From CAYGZA01 sp964354135 (GTDB lineage Bacteria; Planctomycetota; Planctomycetia; Pirellulales; Thermoguttaceae): a DNA stretch of 5,217 nucleotides. Of the stretch, positions 1 to 4,471 are shown piece after piece. The notes under the pieces are model-generated. The model was not told where the DNA came from and did not search any database. It was given only the letters and a program-made list of their open reading frames with translations. How positions within the stretch are numbered: the first letter of the stretch is position 1; each line of letters begins with the position of its first letter. The stretch spans positions 1 through 5,217 of the forward strand of contig CAYGZA010000395.1 in the NCBI GenBank assembly GCA_964354135.1. The letters run 5' to 3'. Made by a program: the position numbers and the translations under genes.

Positions 1-347
1 TCCAGGAGCCCTTCCTTGTCGCGCTCCGCCAGGCAGCCGGCCACGATCACGCCGCGGACGGAACCGCGCTGTTTGAGACGGAGCATCTCGCGGATGGTCT
101 GGAGCGATTCCTGCCGGGCGATTTCGAGAAAGCCGCAGGTGTTGACGATCACGAAATCCGCCCCCTCCGGATCGGGCACCAGGCGGTAGCCCTCCCGGCG
201 CATCAGGCCCAGCATCCGCTCGCTGTCCACCAGGTTCTTGGGGCAGCCCAGACTCACCAGCGAGCAGGTTCCCTTCGCGTTGGGGGAGTTTTCCGGGGAC
301 AAGGGGGCATCCGTCTCTTCTGGATGGGGGAACTCGATTTGCCTCAT
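1..347 (-). CDS. rimO: Ribosomal protein S12 methylthiotransferase RimO, N-terminal part (3' end beyond window)
   Basis: Radical-SAM enzyme that adds a methylthio group to a conserved aspartate of ribosomal protein S12. The 115 complete codons visible cover the methylthiotransferase N-terminal (UPF0004) domain. The motif LGCPKNLVDSE at residues 33-43 is the RimO hallmark. The three cysteines expected to hold the auxiliary 4Fe-4S cluster are present: C35 (LGCPK), C71 (NTCGF) and C105 (AGCLAER). The radical-SAM CxxxCxxC motif and the TRAM domain would lie beyond the left edge. The first 26 residues are a variable, Pro/Glu-rich extension before the conserved core, so a later start cannot be excluded, although the ATG at 347-345 is the natural choice. 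Its ribosome binding site is weak (GGTAGG almost abuts the ATG). The gene is transcribed away from the peptidase gene across a 144-bp gap. MiaB, the tRNA paralogue, is less likely because of the LGCPKNLVDSE wording. Confidence 0.95.
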   Translation of the reverse strand, partial: MRQIEFPHPEETDAPLSPENSPNAKGTCSLVSLGCPKNLVDSERMLGLMRREGYRLVPDPEGADFVIVNTCGFLEIARQESLQTIREMLRLKQRGSVRGVIVAGCLAERDKEGLL

Positions 348-379
348 CCTACCCGATCCGGATGGCACCGATAAGTGGC

Positions 380-401
380 CCGTTTCCGCCGGTTGAAACG
401 G
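380..401. promoter_or_regulatory. 22-bp imperfect palindrome, candidate operator
   Basis: CCGTTTC, eight bases, then GAAACGG. With the central CCGG, 9 of 11 symmetric base pairs match. It covers the -35 box of the rightward promoter at 393-420 and lies between two divergent genes, so a dimeric repressor bound here could control the peptidase gene and perhaps rimO. No regulator gene is visible in the window. Function is inferred from symmetry and position only. Confidence 0.45.
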
Positions 402-420
402 AAGAAGTGGGAGGTATACT
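393..420 (+). promoter_or_regulatory. Sigma-70-type promoter for the ImmA/IrrE-family gene
   Basis: TTGAAA at 393-398 and TATACT at 415-420 are separated by 16 bases, one mismatch each from the consensus hexamers TTGACA and TATAAT. Transcription would begin near 427, giving a leader of about 65 nt before the ATG at 492. The in-frame upstream GTG at 375 lies ahead of this promoter and so is unlikely to be the start. A second overlapping TATACT occurs at 420-425. Confidence 0.6.
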
Positions 421-491
421 ATACTTACGTACACTATCCCCTGCCCGACGTGCCGCAGGGGAGCGACGCCTTTTGCCCACGAGGTGCTCCG

Positions 492-1232
492 ATGTTCCCC
501 GGCCTGATGCGCGAAGACCTGTCCGCCGGCTTGGACGCGGTGGTCAGGCAAGTCCTCGACGAAGCGGGCGTGGATGGTCCGCCCGTCGACGCCCGAGCGA
601 TAGCCCGGGCACTCAAGATCACCGTCGCCGCCGACGACCGCCAGCGAGGGCGCGGGCGGTACGTGCGGCTCCGGGGCGTCCGCGGCCGGTCCCCGCGGCC
701 GACGATCCTGCTGCGATCCGAGCCACGTTTCGAACGTTGGCAGTGGGCCCTGGCCCACGAGATCGGCGAGCACGTGGTCCATCGCGTCTTCGCGCACTTG
801 GGCGTGGATCCCCGGGAAGCGGCCCCCATTGCCCGGGAGAGGGTCGCCGATCAACTGGCGGGCCGGTTCTTGCTTCCCACGGAATGGTTCGCAGCCGATG
901 CGGCGGCCGGTGCGTGGGACCTTCTGGCCCTGAAGGCCCGCTACACCACGGCCAGCCACGAGCTGATCGCCCGGCGGATGCTCGAGTTCGAGACCCCGGC
1001 AATCATCACGATTTTCGACCAGGGACAAGTCTCCTTCCGCCGCAGCAACGTGCCGGGGCGCGTCCCGGCCCCGTCGCCCTCGGAGGTCTGCTGCTGGCGG
1101 GCCGTACACGCCCGGAACCGACCCCGGCAATTCCACGACGGGATCAAGCTCATCCAAGGCTGGCCGGTCCACGAAGAGGGCTGGAAACGCGAGATCCTCC
1201 GCACGGAGCTCGAAATGGAGCTGGTGGGCTGA
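492..1232 (+). CDS. ImmA/IrrE-family metallo-endopeptidase with variant HEIGE motif
   Basis: Predicted 246-residue cytoplasmic zinc-dependent peptidase of the ImmA/IrrE (DUF955, COG2856) family, whose known members cleave repressors such as ImmR or DdrO. The active-site helix is WALAHEIGEH at residues 85-94, and the expected second motif is E116-x-x-A119-D120-x-L-A-x-x-F-L-L-P129, which supplies the third metal ligand (E116). The family normally has HExxH; here the position four residues after H89 is E93, and the next histidine (H94) is one residue off register, so ligands would be H89, E93 and E116. The C-terminal part from about 165 is a small accessory domain rich in Trp, Cys and charged residues. 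The ATG at 492 is chosen because GAGGTG at 481-486 is well spaced and the promoter lies upstream; an in-frame GTG at 375 adds 39 unconvincing residues. No XRE-type repressor lies beside it, so the substrate is unknown. It ends 20 nt from the convergent dehydrogenase gene. Confidence 0.8.
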   Translation: MFPGLMREDLSAGLDAVVRQVLDEAGVDGPPVDARAIARALKITVAADDRQRGRGRYVRLRGVRGRSPRPTILLRSEPRFERWQWALAHEIGEHVVHRVFAHLGVDPREAAPIARERVADQLAGRFLLPTEWFAADAAAGAWDLLALKARYTTASHELIARRMLEFETPAIITIFDQGQVSFRRSNVPGRVPAPSPSEVCCWRAVHARNRPRQFHDGIKLIQGWPVHEEGWKREILRTELEMELVG

Positions 1233-1243
1233 CCCCTGACCCC
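1230..1243 (+). repeat. Two tandem TGACCCC heptamers starting at a stop codon
   Basis: TGACCCC occurs twice in direct succession, followed by CGGCCCC. The first copy supplies the TGA stop of the peptidase gene. The array fills most of the 20-nt gap between the two convergent genes, and no hairpin terminator is visible there. It could be chance in GC-rich DNA, or a short member of the class of intergenic heptamer repeats seen again at 3459-3486. Confidence 0.4.
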
Positions 1244-1252
1244 CGGCCCCTG

Positions 1253-2248
1253 CTAATTCACCACGTGCCGCACCGGCAGGCCCAGCAGCGCCCGGCGGCA
1301 CGCCTCGGCCCCTTTGGTCCGCATGTCCAAGAGCCCTTCCTCGCAGTAGAACGCCGCGTGCGGATTGATGATCACGCGGTGGTGCGCCGGGTGATTCGGG
1401 TCGCGCCATGCCCGCACCAGGGGCGAATCGTCCGGCGGCGGCTCCCGCTCCAAGACGTCGATCCCCGCCCCGGCAAGCTGCCCCGAGGCAATCGCGTCCG
1501 GAATGGCCGACGTATCGACGATTGCCCCGCGGGCCGTGTTGATCAGATACGAGCCGGCCGGCATCTTGGCGATCGCCCGCGCGTGGATCATGTGCCGCGT
1601 TTCTTCGGTGAGCGGGCAGTGCAGGCTCACGGCGTAGGACTGGGCCAAGAGCTCGTCGAGCGTTTCGACGCGGCGGATGCCCAGGCTCTTGTCGTACCCG
1701 TCGGGTTTGTAGGGATCGTAGAAGAGGACGTCCATCCCCAGGGCCTTGGCCCGAAGGGCCGCGGCGGTGCCGATTCGCCCCAGCCCGACGACCCCGAAGC
1801 CCCGCCCCCGCAGCCGCCGCAGCGGCACCACCTGGGTATACATCCAGGGGCCCAGACCGTCGCGGAGCCGGGAATTCAGAAAGCTGATGCCGCGGGTCAT
1901 GGCGAGCAGCATGGCGATCGCAGTGTCGGCCACCTCTTCCGTGCCGTAGTCGGGAACGTTGGCCACCGCGATCCCGCGGCTGCGGGCAAATACGTGGTCC
2001 ACGTTGTCGTAGCCGACGCCGCAGCGGACGATGAGCTTGCAGCGTGCGAGCCGGTCGAGGGTTTTCCGCGTGAGGCTGAGGATGTGGAAGAGCATGATCG
2101 CGTCGGCATCCTCGATCCGGCCGGCCAGGTCGTCCTCGTGGAGGGCGTCCAGGGCCACGACGTCCGCCAGCTCGCCGAAGACCTGTTGTTCCGGCTCCAG
2201 GGCATCGTGGATGAAATCGGTGATGACGACCTTGCAGCGGCCGGCCAT
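1253..2248 (-). CDS. D-isomer-specific 2-hydroxyacid dehydrogenase, CtBP-like
   Basis: NAD-dependent oxidoreductase of 331 residues, normal length for the family, interconverting a 2-oxo acid and the D-2-hydroxy acid. The Rossmann motif GLGRIG is at 155-160, with D178 in FYDPY about 20 residues later, which favours NAD(H) over NADP(H). The catalytic triad is complete: R240 in NTARG, E269 in DVLEREP and H297 in INPHAAF. The split N-terminal/C-terminal substrate domain contains RCGVGYDNVD (75-84) and NVPDYGTEEVADTA (97-110), wording typical of the C-terminal-binding-protein-like and phosphoglycerate-dehydrogenase-like subgroups. The true substrate cannot be read from the sequence. The start at 2248 has AGGAAA at 2260-2255, six bases upstream. 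It is divergent from the aldolase gene, suggesting joint control. Neither terminus shows an encapsulation-type amphipathic tail, so if it serves the same pathway it probably works in the cytosol. Confidence 0.9.
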   Translation of the reverse strand: MAGRCKVVITDFIHDALEPEQQVFGELADVVALDALHEDDLAGRIEDADAIMLFHILSLTRKTLDRLARCKLIVRCGVGYDNVDHVFARSRGIAVANVPDYGTEEVADTAIAMLLAMTRGISFLNSRLRDGLGPWMYTQVVPLRRLRGRGFGVVGLGRIGTAAALRAKALGMDVLFYDPYKPDGYDKSLGIRRVETLDELLAQSYAVSLHCPLTEETRHMIHARAIAKMPAGSYLINTARGAIVDTSAIPDAIASGQLAGAGIDVLEREPPPDDSPLVRAWRDPNHPAHHRVIINPHAAFYCEEGLLDMRTKGAEACRRALLGLPVRHVVN

Positions 2249-2290
2249 GTTCGCTTTCCTGCGGGTTGCTCGCTCGGGCGGGATTTCCCG

Positions 2291-2318
2291 ATGATATCCT
2301 TCGCCCGCGGGTTGTCAA
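2291..2318 (-). promoter_or_regulatory. Sigma-70-type promoter for the dehydrogenase gene
   Basis: On the minus strand, a perfect TTGACA at 2318-2313 is followed after 16 bases by TATCAT at 2296-2291 (one mismatch from TATAAT). Predicted transcription starts near 2284, leaving a leader of about 35 nt. The -35 box overlaps the 8-bp palindrome TCAATTGA at 2315-2322, which lies between the two divergent genes. Confidence 0.6.
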
Positions 2319-2345
2319 TTGAGGGCCGGCACCGCCGCGATGTTC

Positions 2346-2351
2346 TATAAT
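2346..2351 (+). promoter_or_regulatory. TATAAT -10 element for the aldolase-shell operon
   Basis: A perfect TATAAT lies 85 bases before the aldolase ATG in an otherwise GC-rich region. There is no convincing -35 box at 16-18 bases: TTGAGG at 2319-2324 is 21 bases away and TTGTCA at 2312-2317 is 28. This suggests either activator-dependent transcription or reliance on the -10 alone. It is the best candidate for the start of the aldolase-shell operon transcript, near 2358. Confidence 0.45.
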
Positions 2352-2378
2352 AGTAAGACCCCCGGGGCAGACGATAAC

Positions 2379-2398
2379 CGGCCGGGACAGTCCGGCCG
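2379..2398 (+). promoter_or_regulatory. GC-rich hairpin in the aldolase leader
   Basis: CGGCCGG at 2379-2385 pairs perfectly with CCGGCCG at 2392-2398 around a six-base loop. It lies in the presumed leader, about 40 bases before the aldolase start and 25 before its ribosome binding site, with no T-run after it, so it is not a typical terminator. It could be an operator, an mRNA-stabilising stem, or chance in GC-rich DNA. Confidence 0.3.
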
Positions 2399-2436
2399 CC
2401 TGCCGCTTCCCACACGCACCGATGAGGATTCTCCCT

Positions 2437-3450
2437 ATGGCGGAAAGGATAACCGGCATTTTCACTCCCCACATGGTCCCCTTGGACGATCGGGGCCGCA
2501 TCGACGAGGACGAGCTCCGCCGCTACGTCGACTGGATGATCGCCAAGGGGGTCCACGGGCTTTACCCCAACGGCTCGACCGGCGAGTTCGTCCGCTTCGC
2601 GCCGGAGGAGCGCCGCCGAATCGTGCAGATCGTCTGCCAGCAGGCCGCGGGCCGGGTGCCCGTCCTGGCCGGGGCCGCCGAGGCCAACATCCGCGAGACG
2701 CTCCAGGCCTGCGACGTCTACGCCGGCTACGGGGCCCGGGCGGTCGCCATTGTCTCGCCGTTCTACTACAAGCTCAGCCCGGAATCGGTCTTCGCGTACT
2801 TTCGCGAGATCGCGGTGGCGAGCCCCATCGACGTGACGCTCTACAACATCCCCATGTTCGCCAGCCCGATCGACGTACCCACCATCCGGCGGCTGGCGGA
2901 GTTCGAGCGGATCGTGGGGATCAAGGATTCGTCGGGCGACCTGGCCTTCATGATGCGGATGATCTCGGCCGTGCGGCCGGTGCGGCCGGACTTCACGTTC
3001 CTCACCGGCTGGGACGTGGTGCTTGTGCCGATGCTCCTGGTCGGTTGCGACGGCGGCACCAACGCCACCAGCGGCGTGGTTCCCGAGCTGACGAGAAAAC
3101 TCTACGACCTCACCCGGGCCGGCCAGATCGCCGAGGCCATGCGGATCCAGTTCCGCCTGGTGGAACTCTTCGATGCCATGCTCTTTTCGGCCGATTTCCC
3201 CGAGGGCTTCCGCACCGGCGTGGAGATCCGCGGATTCCGCATGGGGCAGAGCCGCCAACCGCTGAGCGAGGGCCAGAAGATCGATCGGGTCGGGCTGGAG
3301 CGCGTGCTCCGCTGCATCCTCTCCGACTTCGGCTACGTGGACGCCCCGGAGGAGGGCTGCCCGCCGCGCACGGGGAGCATCACCCAGGACCGCATCGCCC
3401 AGATCACGGCCAGCGTCCTCAAGACCCTCACGGAACGAGGAGCACTCTAG
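2437..3450 (+). CDS. DapA/NanA-superfamily pyruvate-type aldolase with C-terminal encapsulation tail
   Basis: Class I Schiff-base aldolase on a TIM barrel, predicted to cleave or form a 4-hydroxy-2-oxo acid (pyruvate plus aldehyde); 337 residues. Visible motifs are GLYPNGSTGE (41-50, carboxylate-binding loop), SPFYYK (107-112), the catalytic tyrosine Y136 in YNIP, the Schiff-base lysine K163 in GIKDSSGD, GWD (191-193) and GCDGGTNATSG (203-213). True dihydrodipicolinate synthase is unlikely: GTTGE is GSTGE, and the arginine that follows YNVP by two residues there is absent. It resembles sialate lyase in GSTGE and YNIP, but the Glu after GWD/GYD is Val, so that substrate is also doubtful. Family proteins are about 290-300 residues; the extra residues 301-337 are a Pro/Gly-containing linker and an amphipathic helix typical of BMC cargo. 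The ATG at 2437 is chosen over 2422 because TGAGGA at 2423-2428 sits eight bases ahead. It is first in a likely operon with the shell gene. Confidence 0.9.
   Translation: MAERITGIFTPHMVPLDDRGRIDEDELRRYVDWMIAKGVHGLYPNGSTGEFVRFAPEERRRIVQIVCQQAAGRVPVLAGAAEANIRETLQACDVYAGYGARAVAIVSPFYYKLSPESVFAYFREIAVASPIDVTLYNIPMFASPIDVPTIRRLAEFERIVGIKDSSGDLAFMMRMISAVRPVRPDFTFLTGWDVVLVPMLLVGCDGGTNATSGVVPELTRKLYDLTRAGQIAEAMRIQFRLVELFDAMLFSADFPEGFRTGVEIRGFRMGQSRQPLSEGQKIDRVGLERVLRCILSDFGYVDAPEEGCPPRTGSITQDRIAQITASVLKTLTERGAL
3376..3447 (+). other. Predicted encapsulation peptide at the aldolase C-terminus
   Basis: Residues 314-337 of the aldolase follow a linker of about 13 residues rich in Pro, Glu and Gly (301-313). 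Hydrophobic residues I320, I323, V327, L328 and L331 recur at i+3/i+4 spacing, with Asp, Arg, Gln, Thr and Lys between them, giving one apolar face on a short helix. Known BMC cargo proteins carry such helices of roughly 15-20 residues at either terminus to bind the shell. The match is to the general pattern, not to a database model; the shell-protein gene directly downstream is the main support. Confidence 0.7.
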
Positions 3451-3507
3451 ATGCCTTTTTCATCCTTCATCCTTCGTCCTTCATCCTTTGGCCGGAGTCG
3501 CCCTTGA
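3451..3507 (+). CDS. Possible 18-codon leader ORF between aldolase and shell genes
   Basis: An ATG immediately after the aldolase TAG has the best ribosome binding site in the operon (GAGGAG at 3437-3442, eight bases ahead). It opens an 18-codon frame that reads through the heptamer repeat (SSFILRPSSF) and ends in TGA at 3505-3507, overlapping the TTG start of the shell gene as TTGA. It may serve only to deliver ribosomes to that TTG, or be a chance product of the repeat. No peptide function is proposed. Confidence 0.2.
   Translation: MPFSSFILRPSSFGRSRP
3459..3486 (+). repeat. Four tandem TTCATCC-type heptamers
   Basis: Copies at 3459-3465, 3466-3472, 3473-3479 and 3480-3486 read TTCATCC, TTCATCC, TTCGTCC, TTCATCC; only the third differs, by one base. 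The array is pure pyrimidine on this strand apart from one purine per unit and begins eight bases after the aldolase stop. I believe similar ATCCTTC-type arrays are common between genes in planctomycete genomes, but that is from memory. In frame it encodes runs such as SSFIL, which can cause wrong start calls. Confidence 0.75.
3494..3497 (+). promoter_or_regulatory. Ribosome binding site supporting a TTG start
   Basis: GGAG lies six bases ahead of the TTG at 3504. There is no ATG or GTG in frame between the repeat array and the first conserved residues of the BMC domain (ESLGLLET), so this site decides the unusual TTG start. Confidence 0.5.
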
Positions 3508-4157
3508 AGGAGTCCCTCGGACTGCTGGAGACCCACGGGCTGACGCCGGCTTTGGTCGCGCTGGACCGGATGGAGAAGACCGCCGACGTGCGGGTCGTCC
3601 AGTGCGAGGTGAACGACCTCTTGGGCGTGGTGCTCAAGATCGTCGGGCCGGCCGCCGCGGTCACCACGGCCATCGAGGCCGGTCGAGCCGCCGCAGAACC
3701 GATGGGCGGCCGCCCGATCGCCCAGGTCATCCATCGTCCGGACGACGAAGCGTGGCAGGCGATCCAGTCGCCGCCGCAATTCAACCCGCTGATTCAGCAG
3801 GACGTTGTCTTCTTCCCGAAGTTCGAAGCGGCCGAGTCCCCGGCCGATCACCTCTCTAAAGCCAGGTCACCCATGAAACCGGAAGAATCGCTTGCGTTGG
3901 GGTTCATCGAGACCCAGGGGTTTACCGCCGTCTTCGAGGCGATCGACACGGCCTGCAAGGCGGGCAATGTGCAGGTGGTCGGCAAGGAGAAGCTGGGCGG
4001 CGGCTACGTCTGCGTGATCGTCCAAGGCGAGCTGGCGGCGGTCACCGCGGCGATCGAAGCCGGCCGCGAGAAGGTCGGCGAGTTGGGCAAGCTCATCGCC
4101 GCCCACGTCCTGGCACGCCCCAGCCCGTCCGTGCTGGCGCTCTTGCCCAAGCTTTGA
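3504..4157 (+). CDS. Bacterial microcompartment shell protein with two BMC domains
   Basis: Predicted shell protein of 217 residues with two BMC domains in one open frame. Domain 1 (about 3-87) opens with ESLGLLETHGLTPALVALD and ends VIHRPDDEAWQAI. Domain 2 (about 128-216) opens with ESLALGFIETQGFT, contains the pore loop KLGGG (163-167) that matches the hexamer pore loop of PduA-type proteins, and ends HVLARPSPSVLALLPK. Such proteins tile the facets of the organelle and let substrates through the pore. Domain 1 has NDLLG where the pore loop should be. The linker (88-127) is about 40 residues, long for a tandem-domain (BMC-T) protein, and M124 (3873-3875) is a plausible start for domain 2 alone, with AGG at 3864-3866 upstream. 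So it is either a BMC-T trimer protein or two hexamer-type proteins joined in frame. The TTG start rests on GGAG at 3494-3497. It lies 53 nt after the aldolase gene, almost certainly in the same operon. Confidence 0.85.
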   Translation: MKESLGLLETHGLTPALVALDRMEKTADVRVVQCEVNDLLGVVLKIVGPAAAVTTAIEAGRAAAEPMGGRPIAQVIHRPDDEAWQAIQSPPQFNPLIQQDVVFFPKFEAAESPADHLSKARSPMKPEESLALGFIETQGFTAVFEAIDTACKAGNVQVVGKEKLGGGYVCVIVQGELAAVTAAIEAGREKVGELGKLIAAHVLARPSPSVLALLPKL

Positions 4158-4161
4158 GAAT

Positions 4162-4191
4162 CCCGGAGCCCGTGACGTCAGGCTCCCCGGG
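4162..4191 (+). terminator. Hairpin after the aldolase-shell operon, possible terminator
   Basis: CCCGGAGCC (4162-4170) pairs with GGCT plus CCGGG (4181-4191) through nine base pairs, leaving a two-base CC bulge and a ten-base loop. It begins four bases after the shell-gene stop. No T-run follows, so it would be a poor intrinsic terminator and may instead protect the 3' end or act with Rho. Confidence 0.4.
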
Positions 4192-4239
4192 CACGAGCGG
4201 ACAATAGATGCTGCCGGCACTCTCTTGGCCGCTCCCCCC

Positions 4240-4267
4240 TTGCACGGATGGTCCCCGCACGTAGAAT
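4240..4267 (+). promoter_or_regulatory. Weak candidate promoter for the membrane-protein gene
   Basis: TTGCAC at 4240-4245 and TAGAAT at 4262-4267 are 16 bases apart. The -10 has one mismatch, but the -35 matches at only three of six positions. Transcription from here would give a leader of about 200 nt including the hairpin at 4408-4442. It is the best pair I found in the gap, not a strong call. Confidence 0.3.
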
Positions 4268-4407
4268 CAGGGTTCGCAGATTCGGGGGGACAGACCTCGA
4301 CTCCCTGCCGGGATCGCGGCAAGGCCCGGCTGGTTGTCGCCGTCGCACCCGCGTATTGCGGGGAACCCAACCTGCACTGCTCGGTTCCTTGGATACGAGG
4401 GATCGCC

Positions 4408-4442
4408 GACCCGGCCGACAACGACGTCGTCGGGCCGAGGTC
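4408..4442 (+). promoter_or_regulatory. Leader hairpin ahead of the membrane-protein gene
   Basis: CGGCCGAC (4412-4419) pairs with GTCGGGCCG (4429-4437) with one bulged base around a nine-base loop, and the stem extends by GACC (4408-4411) with GGTC (4439-4442) past a bulged A. It ends 15 bases before the AAAGGAG ribosome binding site. It has no T-run and does not mask the ribosome binding site, so a role in stability or regulation is only a guess. Confidence 0.35.
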
Positions 4443-4471
4443 CCGTGGCCTACACCCAAAGGAGTTGAAGC

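Larger units (their letters stand above)
4158..4471. other. 314-nt gap between shell gene and membrane-protein gene
   Basis: No convincing gene is seen on either strand. The open frames crossing it have Arg/Pro-rich translations without conserved motifs and lack good starts. It holds a hairpin just after the shell gene (4162-4191), a weak promoter (4240-4267) and a leader-type hairpin (4408-4442) ahead of the next gene. No tRNA, CRISPR or insertion-sequence end was recognised. Confidence 0.6.

Noticed and set aside
375..491. GTG at 375 as the start of the peptidase
   Set aside because: It lies upstream of the predicted promoter, and the extra 39 residues look non-conserved. The ATG at 492 has a better ribosome binding site.
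362..2350. Long rightward open frame (662 codons) across the peptidase and dehydrogenase genes
   Set aside because: It overlaps one gene in another frame and one on the opposite strand. Its translation is Arg/Pro/Gly-rich with no motifs, as expected for a shadow frame in GC-rich DNA.
2422..2436. ATG at 2422 as the aldolase start
   Set aside because: The TGAGGA ribosome binding site overlaps it and is well spaced for the ATG at 2437. The extra five residues are not part of the barrel.
1897..3258. Leftward open frame of 453 codons over the dehydrogenase start and the aldolase
   Set aside because: It is antisense to the aldolase and out of frame with the dehydrogenase. The composition (many Asp, His, Arg) is that of a complementary-strand shadow.
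2437..3450. Naming the aldolase dapA or nanA
   Set aside because: Key residues for dihydrodipicolinate synthase (second Thr of GTTGE, Arg after YNVP) and one for sialate lyase (Glu after GYD) are absent, so only the superfamily is supported.
3459..3486. Heptamer array as a CRISPR or an insertion-sequence end
   Set aside because: The units are 7 bases with no spacers, and there is no transposase gene or inverted-repeat pair.
2319..3503. Upstream in-frame extension of the shell gene through the aldolase gene
   Set aside because: The frame stays open but reads Arg/Gly-rich nonsense against the conserved aldolase frame. BMC similarity begins only after 3504.
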